A stretch of DNA of 64,000 nt from Pseudacidovorax intermedius (lineage in GTDB: Bacteria > Pseudomonadota > Gammaproteobacteria > Burkholderiales > Burkholderiaceae_C): NCBI RefSeq assembly GCF_003350475.1, contig NZ_QQAV01000001.1:302836-366835 (forward strand), written 5' to 3'. Positions 12,201-24,200 of this stretch are shown here, piece after piece (within the stretch, counting starts at the first letter, position 1; each line of letters opens with the position of its first letter). The notes below the pieces were generated by a model. That model made no database searches and was not told the origin of the DNA. It saw only the letters and a program-made list of their open reading frames with translations. The position numbers and the translations under genes were made by a program.

Positions 12201-15200
12201 GCGTGTCTTGAGCGCGCCGAGCACGCCGGCCGCCGTGTCGCCCTGGGCCGCGGTCACGCTGTAGGCATGGCCGTTGACGGTGACGGCGTAGATCTGCCCC
12301 GCCGCCGGCTGGATGCCGAAGGCCAGCGTGCTGACCTGCGCCACCGACACGCCGGCCGGCGTGAGCGTCTGGCCCTGCAGGTTGACGATGGCGCCACCGG
12401 CCTCCAGCAGCGAATGCTCGGTGACGGTGCTCTGCGGGTCGTAGCTGAAGCCGCCGGCGGCGATGGTGCGCACCTCGACGTCGTCGCCATTGCCGTGCTT
12501 GCCGGGGTCGGTGAGCTGGGTGATCTGCGCCGCGCCGCGCACCGTCACCTGGTGGCCGTAGAGGTCGGCGGTGCGGTCGTCATAGGCATCGGTCACCACC
12601 GTGGTGGTGCCGTCGGGCTGCAGCGTGGCGACCGACAGGGCCTTCCATTCCTTCACGCCGTGCAGCGCGTCGGCGGTGATGCGGCCGGAGGTCTTCTCGG
12701 CGCCCAGGTCGGTCGCGGCCTCCACCAGGTCGACGTACATGACGCCGGCCGCGCGCAGGTCGATGTCGCTGCCGCCGGCGAAGTTGCGCACCTCGCGCAG
12801 GTACAGGTCGCCGCCGGCGGCGATGTCGATCAGGCCGTCGCGCGCGCTGGCCAGCTCCACCACCAGGCCCGTGGCCTCGTTGATGCGGATGGCGCCGTGC
12901 ACGGTCGAGCGCACCTTGAGCGTGTCCACCAGCGTGTTGAGCTGGGCGTCGCCCGCGGTCTGCACTTCCAGGCGGTCGGAGATGAACACCGAGGCGCCGT
13001 CGCTCGTGACGGCCTGCGCCGTGAGGCTGAGCACACCGCCGGTGGTGGCCGCGGCCACGATGCCGCTCTGCACGGCCAGCGTGCCGTCCACGATCAGCGT
13101 CACGTTGCGGGCCGGATCGAAGCCCTGCAGCCCGCCGACGAAGCCGCTGAGCGTCAGGTCGTCCTGCACGTGGACGAAGATGTCCTGCCGCGCCCGCAGG
13201 TCGAAGCGCAGCGCGGGCAGCTGGTCCACCTGCAGGTTGATGAAGCCCGTCTCCTGCGCCGGCGCATTGACCGAGGTGCTGCCGCTGGCGTTGACGTCCA
13301 CCGACTGCTGCACGGCCGTGGCGCCTTCGGCGCGCACGATCACCTGCTCGATGGCATCGAGCGCGGCGCTGCCGTCGTAGTGCTGCGCCTTGACGGCGAC
13401 GGTGCCGCTCAGGTTGACGTTCTGGCCCGCCACCAGTTCCAGGTGGCGGTTGACGCTGAGCGTCACGTCCTTGAGGTTCAGGCTCTCGCCGGTCTGCAGG
13501 ATCAGCGTGTCGGCGCTGAGCGTGGTGGGCAGCAGCTTGGTGACCGGCTCGCCGCGCGAGGCCTCGGTGCCGAACACGAAGTACTTGCCCGCGCGGTATT
13601 CCATCCACTCGGGCGCCTCGAAGAAGCGGTAGAGCTCCACCGTCTGCGCCGCGTCGAAGACCACGCCGCGGCTGTAGGCCAGCGAATCGCCGGCCTTGGG
13701 CGTCTTGACGACCACGCTGCCCTGGTGGCTGGTGAGCGACACGGTGTCGCCCGCCATGCGGCCGTCCACGTCCACCAGCAGGCTGCCTTCGCTCTCGATG
13801 GCCACGCGCGTGTTGCCGGTGCCGGCGGTCACGCTGCTCAGGGCCTGGACGACGGTGAGGCCGGTGTACTTCTCGCCCACGCCGTCGAAGTCGTGCAGCG
13901 CGATGTCGCCGCCCGTGGTGGTTGCGTCGAGTTCGTTGACGGCGATCTCCAGCCCGGCGATGCCGGTGGCGGCGCGCACCGTCAGGCGCTGCGCCACCAC
14001 GTCCACCGCCGCGTCGGCGAAGGACTCGGCCACGGCGCCCTGGCGCGAGATCAGCGTCACCAGGCCGGCCGAGCTCAGGCTCTGCTGGGCCTGGCCATCC
14101 ACCACCGGCAGGTCGGCCGCGGTGGCGGCATGGACGCCCGCCGAGACATGGCGCACCAGCAGGTCCTGCAGCGCATCCACCTTGACGTCGTTGCCGGCCT
14201 TGTTGGTGCGCAGCACCACCTCGACCAGTTCGACCACGCCTTCGCCGGTGAGGGTGAAGCTGCCATCGGCGATCTGCACGTCCTGCACCGTCAGGCGGCG
14301 CTCGCCCTGCGCCACGGTGGCGCTGGCGGCGTCCTGCACCGCCAGGCGCAGGCTGTTGACGTTGGTGGCGATGTCCACCGCGCCGGTGCCCGTCAGCACC
14401 AGCTCGTCGGCCACCACGCGGGTGTCGTCGTCGTGCCAGACCTGGCCCTGGGCGCTGAGGGTGACGTCGCCGCGCGCGTCGTTGCGCACGTCGCCCAGCA
14501 CCAGGTCGCCCGTCAGGCCGGCGGCACTGAAGGCGGAGAGCGCGATGTCGTTGCGGTCGCTCGCGCCCAGTGTGAGCACGCGGACGGCCTTGAGCAGGCC
14601 GGTGTTGCTCACGGTGATGCCACCGTCGGCGGTCTGGGCGTCCAGCCTCAGCGCGCCGGTGTTGACGAGGTCGATGTTGCCCACGCCGGTGAGCGCCAGC
14701 TGCGCCTCAGACACGCGGGTTCCGAGGGTCAGGCCGGTCTCGGCCGAGGCCTCCAGGCGGCGCGCGGCAATGGTGCCCACGGCCACCCAGACCTTGTTCT
14801 CGTCGCCCGTGGTGCCCGGCAGCTGCACCAGGTCGCGGCGCTGTTCGATGAAGCCGGCCTGCGCCTGCAGATGCAGCACGCCCTGCGTGACGCTGGCCTC
14901 CAGCGTCGCATGGTCGAGCACGATGTCGCCGCCGAAGCGGCCCGCGGTGAGCGACAGTCCGCCCTCCGTGGCCTTGAGCACCGTCTGTGCGTCGGCCTCG
15001 ATGCCGCCGTCGCGCGCCGTGCCGGCGGCGGCCGAGCCGGCCTCCAGGTCGATGCTGCCGGCGGTCACGGCGCCGCTGAGGAACAGGTCGCGACCCGCAT
15101 CCACCGTCACGCTGGCCAGGCTGTCGCCCGTGCCGGTGCCGGCATGCGTGGCGCCGCCCAGCGTCAGGTCCTGCGCGGCCAGCAGCATCACGGTGGCGCC

Positions 15201-18200
15201 GCTGCCGGTGCCCAGCAGGGTGGCGTTGTCCGCCACCTCCAGGCTGGTGCCGGCGGCCAGGCTCAGGCTGTGGGCCTGCAGCGTGGTCTGCACGGCCTGG
15301 CCCAGCGCATCGGCCACGCCCTGCACCTGCACCAGCGTGCGGGCGCTCACGTCCAGCCGGTCGCTGGCGCTGACCACGCCCGACAGGCGCACCGAGGCGC
15401 CGGCGTCGATGACGATGTTCTTCGCGCCCAGCGCGGCGGCATCGCCGAAGTCGCCGTAGCTGCTGCCCACCGTCTCGGTGTGCGCCTCGGGGACGAGCTG
15501 CGTGACCTTCTGGATGATCGGCACCGACTTCCAGACGGTCACGTCCTTCGGCGTGGTGACCATCACCTCCTTGGTGGTGGTCTGGTAGACCGGCCGGTAG
15601 TCATCGATGTCCTGCGCCACCGTGGCCAGCTGGTACTTGAGCTGCACCCGCTGGTCGTAGACGTTCTCGGTCTTGGCCGTCCACTGGTAGGTGTAGTTCC
15701 AGTAGTTCTCGTAGCGGTAGCCCCAGACCTTGATGGCCGTGATCTCGTCGTTGTGGCCGCCGAAGTTCTGCTTGCTGCTCGTGAGCTTCTCTTCCCAGCC
15801 GCCGTAGTTCTTGTGCTGGAAGACCTGCACCGCATAGGTGGCCGAGCTGAACCGCACGGCCTGGATGTCGTCGTTCCAGTCGTCGCCGCCGCGCGAGCCG
15901 TTGTAGTTGCCCACGAGGTTGCTGGTGTCGTTCTTGACCTCCAGCGCATAGCCCACGTAGTTGGCCCACCAGTAGAAGACGGGGCCGGCATAGCCCGACT
16001 GGATGCCCGGCGCCACGCCGACCTGCTGCGTGCCCGCGAAGGCCGAGGACTGCAGCACCAGCGAGGCGGTGCCCGAGGCCAGTGTGGCGCGGTAGTCCTC
16101 ATTCGCCAGGATGGCGCTGATGCCGAAGGCGGCATTGTTGGCGCGCACCTTGGCGCCCTCGCTGTCGAACCAGGACCACTTGGGCGCGTAGCTGATCGTC
16201 GCGTCGTGGTCGTCGGCCATGTCCAGGTACTGGCGGGTGCCGGTGCCGTCCATGTAGCTGACCTTCCAGCGGCCGATGTCATGGTCGAAGTCCAGCGACT
16301 GGTTGGACCAGTCGAAGTTGCTGGCCGTTCCCGTGAAGCTGGAGCTGACCTGCGTGTAGAAGACCTTGCTCCTGTCGATGTAGCTGCCCACCAGCTCGCC
16401 GCTGTGCGACACCGTGTCCGTCACCCAGTGGCCGCCGGCGTTGCTGCCGTCGGCGCTGGTGTCGCCGTCGAGGTAGAGCGCACTGCCCTGGCTGACCACG
16501 CGCAGCACGTCTTCCTGCGCGCCCACGGGCATCAGCACGTACTTGTCGCGCCAGCCGGCCACGTTGACGTAGAAGACCTGCAGCGCGTTGTTCTTCCAGT
16601 CCGGCGCCCAGGCCGACTCGGTGGTGTTGCCATTGAGCGTCTGGTGCGTGACGGCGTTGTCGTAGCCGAAGTCGTACAGCGGCATGTAGCCGAGCGTGTT
16701 GAGCACGGCCCAGCGCTGCGCATCGGTGAGCTGCGAGAAGCTCTTGTAGTCCGAGCTCTTGTAGTCGCCGCTGGGTGCGGTGGTCGTGCGGCCGGGGTTC
16801 TGCTCGTCGCCGGCGCGCGTCCAGTCGATCACCGGGATGGCCGCCTTGTTGGGCAGCGTGCTCAGCGCCTTCTCCTCGGCCGTGTTGAAGTAGTCCACGC
16901 CCTCGATGAAGAACTCGCGGAACTGCTGGTCGGCCGCGGCGGAGGGGTTGTAGTAGCCGGTCTGCGACAGCGTCACGTCCATCGTGTGATAGCTGCTGCC
17001 CACCTTGACCAGCTCGGTGCCCACCTGCTCGGTGACCTGCGTCGTCTGCCAGCTCACCTCGGGCACCTGGATGGTGCCGTCGGCCACCTGCTGGTAGCCG
17101 GTGACCACGTCCACCGTCTGCTCGGTGGTGGTGTAGCTGGTGACCTCCACGGCCTGCACGGCCTTGAGCTGCTGCGAGGACTTGAGCACCACGTCGCCGC
17201 CGGCCTGCACGACCAGCGTGCCCTCGGCATTGACCTTGCCCTGCTCCAGCACCAGGATGTTGCCGCCCGCCAGCTGCGCGCGCGCGATGTCGGATTCCAG
17301 CCGCTCGCGGCTCCAGCCCAGGTCCACGCCCGCGTTGAGGTGCACGTCGTGCCGGGAGCCCAGAAAGCCGCCCAGCGTGAGCGAGGTGCCTGCGTTGACC
17401 AGCAGCAGGCCATGCTCGGCGTCCTGGTCGACCTGCACGTTGCCGTTGATGACCACCGTGGGCGCCGCCAGGTGCACCAGCGAGCCGGCCTTGACGATGG
17501 GCGAGTCGCTGCCCGCCGCGGAGGCGCTGGACAGCACCAGGCGCGTGCGCGCCTGCATGTAGATGGACGAGTCCTCGCCGAAGGCGAAGACATGGCTGCC
17601 GGCCGTCATGTTGATGCTGGCGCCGGTGATGGCCACGCTCTCCTGCACCTCGATGTTGCGCATCACGTTGACGTCGCCGGAGGTGGAGGCGATCACCACG
17701 TCCTTCACGTGGGCGCGGGTGGGGCTGCTGCCGTCCACGCGTTCGCCGATCACGTGCGAGATGGTGATGCCGTCGGCCGCGCGCACGGTGACCGTGCCGC
17801 CCTCGCCGGTGTCGAGCACGCCGCCGGAGATCTGCTTGCCGTCGGCGTCGAGCACCAGGGTGTCGATGAGCACGCCGATGCGCGTGGCGGCATCGGTGCC
17901 GCCTTCGACGCGCACCTGGTCGTCCCCGCGCACCAGCGCCGAGACCACCACCTGCGAGCGCGAGCTCAGGGTGATGTCCGCGCCCTCGCCCTCGGCCACC
18001 ACGTCGCCGCGCAGGATGAGGTCGCCATCGGCCGAGACCACGATCTGGCCGTCGGCATCGCCCACGCCCAGCCGGCCGGCCGAGGTCACCGTGAGGCCGT
18101 TGCCGGCCACGTCGGTGCCCGCCAGAACCTGCAGGCTGCCGCTGGCGGAGAGGTGCGCCGCGACCACCATGTCCAGCGCCGCGCGCAGCTGCATCTGGGC

Positions 18201-21200
18201 CCCGGCGCCGTCCAGCTGACGGCCGCCGGCATAGGCCTCACCTGCCAGCTCGATGCGTGCGCCCGCGTCCAGGCGCAGCACGCTGGCCGCGGCCAGCGTC
18301 ACCAGCTGGCCATCGGCGGCCGAACGGATGCTGCCGCCGGCGCGCAGTTCGAGCAGCCGGTCGGCCGTGATCACCGCGCCGCCGCTGGCGGCACCGACCG
18401 AGCCGACGGCGATGTCCCCCGCCGCCTGCACCAGCACGCTCTGGCCCGCGGCGGCTGCCGTGATGGGCGAGCCGTACAGCGCCACGTTGCCGCCCGCCAC
18501 CACGCGCAGCGAGCCGGCCAGCTGCATGTCGGCATGCAGCTGCACGCCCTGCGCGGCCGCGATGTCGACCTCGTAGTCGTAGGTGGCCGGCGTGGCCGCC
18601 GTGCTGCGCACGGTGCCGGCCAGGTCCACGTTGCGGCCCGACAGCACGATCTGCCCGCCGGTCTCGATCCAGCCGGCCTCGTGCTGCAGCGTCAGCGTGC
18701 CCTGGCTGGAGACGATCTGCACCAGGCCCGTGCCGCCGCTGTCGCGGCCCAGCGCGCTGTTGATGGAGACGTCGTTGACGCCGCTGAAGAGGATGCGGCC
18801 GTTGGCGTCCAGCGTGTTGAAGTGGGCCGAGTTGGTGGTGACCAGGCTCAGCTCGCCGGCACGCACCTGGCTGCCGACGCTGACGATGATGTCGCGCTGG
18901 GCCGTCAGGTCGCCACGCAGCTCCAGGGTGTTGCGCGCCTCGATGACGATGTCGGCATTGGCGCCGCGCGCCACCAGGTCGCCGCGGATGATGGCGTTGC
19001 CCGCCGGGGCCAGGTACATGCCGCCCGAGAGGGTCTCCAGCAGGCCGGTCTCGGTGAGCTCCACCGTCTGGTTGCCCAGGGCGTTGGTGCCGGCATAGAG
19101 GTTGATGGCGCCGTAGGCGCGGATGGACCCGGCGATGGTGATCTCGCCGCCCGGCGCATTGGCGCGGCCCAGGTTGACCACCGAGCCGCGGGCGCTGGCG
19201 TCCAGCGCCCAGCCGCGGTCGGAATCGGCCGGGGCCGACACGGCCTGCGTGAAGCCGAGCAGGCCGGCGCCGCCGCCGGCATCGGCCAGCGTGAAGGCGT
19301 AGTCGCCGGTGATCATCAGGCGCCCATCGGTCAGGCGCGCCGTCAGGCCGTAGCCCGACAGTTCGGGCGCGGCGTCGATGGCCGCCTGCAGGTCCTGCAC
19401 CAGCGAGGCCAGCCCGGCGTTGCCCGCGGTGGCCGACGCCGACACGGTGAGGGTGGCACTGCGCAGGTAGCTGCCATCCTTGACGGTGAGCACCAGGCTC
19501 GCGTCGCGGCTCAGGTGGCCGTCGGCGTACTCGGCAAAGCCCGCCGCCGTCAGCTCCTGCGTCCAGGCCGGCGTGAGCACCGAGACGTCGCCCGCGGCCG
19601 ACAGAGTGATCGCGCTGTCCTCGGACCAGGTCTTCAGGTGCACGTTGCCGCCGAGCACGACGCCCTGGTCGGCCCAGGGGTTGGCGCTGGTGGGCGTGCC
19701 GGCGCCGATGCCGCCACGCACCTCGATGGCCTTGCCGGCCATCAGGTCGCGGCCCAGGCGCACCTGCTGGCCCGCCGTGATGCTGATGGTGGAGTCGCCG
19801 CCGAAGGTGTGGACGGTGCTGCCCAGCGTCATGCCGGCCGGGTCGAAGTGGTCCACCACCTCGCCACCGGCCACCAGCAGGCCGTCGAGCTGCGCGTCCT
19901 GCGAGGCGCTCACCACGATGCGGCCGTCCGCGTCGTGCACCGCCACGCGCGCGCTGCCGGGCATGCGCACGCCGATGCCGTCGCTGCTGTAGCCGCCGGC
20001 CAGTTCCACGCTCTCGCTGGCGCGGATGGTGGCGCCCACCTCCACGGTGGCGCCCGAGGCGCCGGTGGTCTGGGCGCCCAGGTAGAGCTGGCCTGCCGAG
20101 CGCAGCACCACGCGCGAGGCCTCGGTCGACCAGTCGATGGTCTCCGTGCGTTCGCCGCCGGTGCCCGGCGCGCCGCTCTGCTGCAGCGTGCCGCCCGACA
20201 GGATGCTGCCGCCGATGGTGATGCCGCCGTAGGCGTCCACCGAGACCAGCCCGCCCGAGCCGTCGCTGGTGATGCCCGCCGCATTGAGGCCGGCCGCGCT
20301 GCCGATGACCACGCCCCAGCCATCGTCGTCCGCGCCGGTCAGGCCGATGGTCTGGATCTGCACCGCGCGCGTGGCCTGCAGGGCCGTGTCCACCAGCACC
20401 TGTTCGCCGGCCTGCACACGGATGGAAGAGTCCGCCCCGCTCCACTGGATGCCGCTGCTGCCGATGATGCCGCCGGCCACCAGCGCGCCATGCAGCTCGA
20501 CGTCGCGGCTGCCGATGACGGTGATGCTGCTGCCCGCGGCCGTGGTGTTGAGCACCGAGGAGGCGTTGACGTAGACGCTGGTGCCGTCGGCATTGGCGCC
20601 GTGCAGGTCGGTGCCGTCCAGCGACACGCCGCCCACCAGCGTGATGCTGCCGTTGATGCGGGCCTGGCCTTCCCAGTAGACCCAGCTGTCCGACTGCAGC
20701 ACCAGGTCCGAGCCCTGGCCCAGCAGGTTGATGTTGCCGCGCACGATGACGTCGTCGGCGGTGGAGACCACGAAGTCCGCATCGTCCTGCAGCGTGGTGA
20801 CGGTGCCCGTCAGCAGGAAGCCGAAACCGCGCTGGCCCAGCAGCGGATGGGGCTCCAGCACGCGGATCTCGTCGACCACGCCGTCGTTGTTGGCGTCGTA
20901 GGCCTGCACCACGTAGGTATGGCTGCCGTCGCGCACCACCCAGCGGTCGGTGCCGGCCGCGCCGCTGGTGTCGTTGCGGTAGTCCACGCCCTCGGTGAAG
21001 CCGGTCATGACCTGCTTGCCGTCCACGGCCGCCGCGTTGTAGTACACGGTGCCGGCGTAGGACTTGAAGCCGCTCTGGTCGACGATGCGGAAGAGCTGGT
21101 CGCCCGAAAGCTGGGCGAAGGCCGTGCCGTCGGCGGGGCGCGCCACGTCGCTCCAGTGCAGGGTCTCGGCGTGGTAGTCCACCCCGGCCTCGAAGCTCAG

Positions 21201-24200
21201 GCGGTACTGCGCATCGGCCGACGCATTGGCGTTGTAGTAGACGGTGCCGTCCCAGCGGGCATAGCCCAGCTGGCGCAGCACCGCGTCCTGCTGCTCCAGG
21301 CTCAGGCGGTCGAAGGTGGTGCCGGGCGCCGGCACGGTGAGCGCATGGCCATCGGCCGCCGTCCACACGATGTCGGCATTGCGGTAGTCGCGGCCTTCGC
21401 CCTCGACCAGCAGGGCCACGGTGCGGCCGGTGGTCGCGTTGTGGAACACCTCGCGGTCCACCTGCGCATAGCCCAGGGCGTCCAGCACCACGGCACGCTG
21501 CGAGGGGTCGAGGTCCTCGAAGGTCGCGCCGGCGGCCGGGGCGGCGGCACCGCCCCAGTCGATGGCGTCCAGGTTGTAGTCGGCGGCCTGGCCCTGCGCG
21601 AAGCCGTCGACGATGCGCACGGTGCGGTCGGCGTCGGCCTTGATGAAGTGCAGGCCATCGAGCACCTCGTAGCCCAGTGCACGGGCCACCACCTTCTTCT
21701 GCGCATCGGTGAGCTGCGCGAAATCGGCATCGGCCGCGGGCTGGCCCGCGCTGCCCCAGTAGATGCTGGCGTTGCTGTAGTCGGTGGCAGGGCCTTCGCT
21801 GAAGGTGGTCAGGACCTTCTTGCCGGGTGCGGCGCTGTAGTTGAAGAAGTTCTTCTCGCCGCTGCCGTGCTCCAGGTAGTCCACCACGATCTGGCGCTGC
21901 AGCGCGGTGAGCTGGCTCCAGCCGGCGTCCACCGCGGGCAGCGGCGAGATCGGCGTGGCGTCCAGGCCCGTGCCGTTCCACAGGTCGCCGGGCATGGCGT
22001 AGTAGTCGAAGGTGTAGCCCAGGGCCTGGGCCACCGCCAGCTTCTGTGCGCCGGAGAGCTGGTCGAAGGCCGTGCCGGCCGCCGGTGCGGGCACGCCCGC
22101 GGCGGCCCAGTCGATGCGGCTGTTGTCGTAGTCGTGCGCCACGCCCTGCGTGAAGCCGGTGGCCACGGTGAGGCTGCCATCGGCCGCGGTGTGGGTGAAC
22201 ACCAGCCCGTCGTAGGTGGCATAGCCCAGCGAGGCGGCCACGGCCTTCTTCTGCGCCAGCGTGAGCTGGTCGAAGCCGGCGTCCGTCGCCGGCGCGCCGG
22301 CGCTGCCCCAGTCGATGTCGGCGTTGCGGTAGGCCACCAGCTCGCCTTCGGTCAGCGCGGTGCGGAAGCTGTGCGTCTGCGCGTTCCAGTAGCCGCCGTC
22401 CTCGTAGGTGGTGTAGCCCAGCGAGGCGACCAGCGCCGCCTTGGCGTCGTCGGGCAGCTCCGCGAAGGGCGTGTAGTTGGCCAGGGCCGTGGCCGAGGCC
22501 AGCGCGGCCAGCGGTGTGTCGGCGCCGCCGAAGAGCTGGCGCAGGTCGACGTGGATGTCGCCGCGGTTCAGCGCCTCGATGATGGCGGCGAACTTCTGCG
22601 CGTCGCTGAGCGTGGCCAGCGTGCGGCCGGGCAGCGTGTCGAAGTAGTCGGCATGCGGATCGCTGACGGCGCCCGCATCGATGTGCAGCGCGCCGGCGGC
22701 GGTGAGCGAGCCCGCGAGCATCAGCTCGCCGGCCGTCTGGATCGACACGCTGGCATCCGCGCCGGTGAGCTCCGGCGTGAGGCCGTCGGCGCCGAAGCGC
22801 GCGCCCGAGAGCACCGCGCTGCCGGAGAGCAGGCCCAGCGCGCCGGTGGCGCTCAGCGCGATGACGGAGCGCGCGCCTTCGGCCGAGACGGTGGCGCCTT
22901 CGAGCACACGCAGCGAGGCGCCGGCAGCGATCTGCAGCTGCACGTCGTCGCCATGGGCCCACACGCCGGCGGCGATCACCACCGAGCCCGAGCCGCCCAG
23001 GAACAGGTGGCTGCCGGCCTTCATCGTCTCGATGGCCGCGCCCTTGTCGGCGGTGATGCTGTTGACCTCGGTGCCGTAGCCCACCAGCGCGCCGGCGCCG
23101 GTGCTACCCACGACCTGAACGTCCAGCAGGTCATCCCCGCGCAGCCAGCCGCTCACGACCAGCTGCTCGGTCAAACGCAGCACGGTCTCGCGGGCATGGA
23201 TGCCCGCGTCGGGCACGCCCATGGGCGCGCGCACGTTCTGGCGCTGGATCTCCATCAGCCGCCCGGCGAAGGTCAGGCGTTCGGTGGACTGCACGTCGCC
23301 CTGCACGGTGATGCGGTCGGCGATGAGCGTGGCGTCGTCGCGCAGCAGGGCCGAGTAGAACTGCGTGCCCACCACGGCGTCCTCGACGTCGCCCACATAC
23401 ATGCGCACGCCGGTCGCGGCGTGGCCGATGGCGATGGACGAGAAGCCGTCGCGCAGCGCGGCCAGGTCGCGCATGCCGAGTTCCATGAAGCCCGTCTCGT
23501 TGCCCAGCGAGTAGTCGCCGCCATAGGTGCCCTGGGCCGCGCCGCCCACGCGGTAGCCCTGGTCGGCCGAGAAGCTGCGCAGGCTGAAGCTGCCGGTGCC
23601 GCTGACGCGGTCGTCGCCCGAGGCGAAGTCCACGTCGTCGGCCACGATGGCGATGGCGCCGCCGCCGGTGCCGGTGGAGATCTGGCCGCCGTCCAGCGAC
23701 AGCAGCGCCTCGTGGCTGCCCAGCTGCAGGTCGATGCGGCCGGCGGGCGTGGTCAGGCCGCCGGCTGCGTAGCCGTCGGTCACCACGCTCAGGCTGTCGG
23801 TCTCGCGCACCACGATGTCGGCATAGGCCGCGCCGGCCGTGCCGCGGTTGACCACGTTCAGCTGCGACACCTGCGTGGCGAGCGTGCCGTCGATGCCGGC
23901 GGCGCTGATGCTCAGCAGGGCATCCGGCGCCTTGTAGAGCGCGGTCTGGCGCACGTCGAGGATGCCGGCCGTCTCCAGGTGCAGCGAGGTGTGGCCCCAG
24001 CTGGCGCCGTCGGTCATCTTCAGCACCGTGCGGCCGGTGCTGGTGTCGCTGAGCTCCAGGCGCTCCAGGGCGTCGTCGAAGTTGATGACGCGGTCGGCGC
24101 CGTCGATGGCCACCTTCAGGCTGTGGTCGCCCAGCAGCAGCGTGCCGGTGCTGGAGAAGGGCGAGATCACCAGGCGGTCGGTGCCGGTGCCGCTCTTGAG

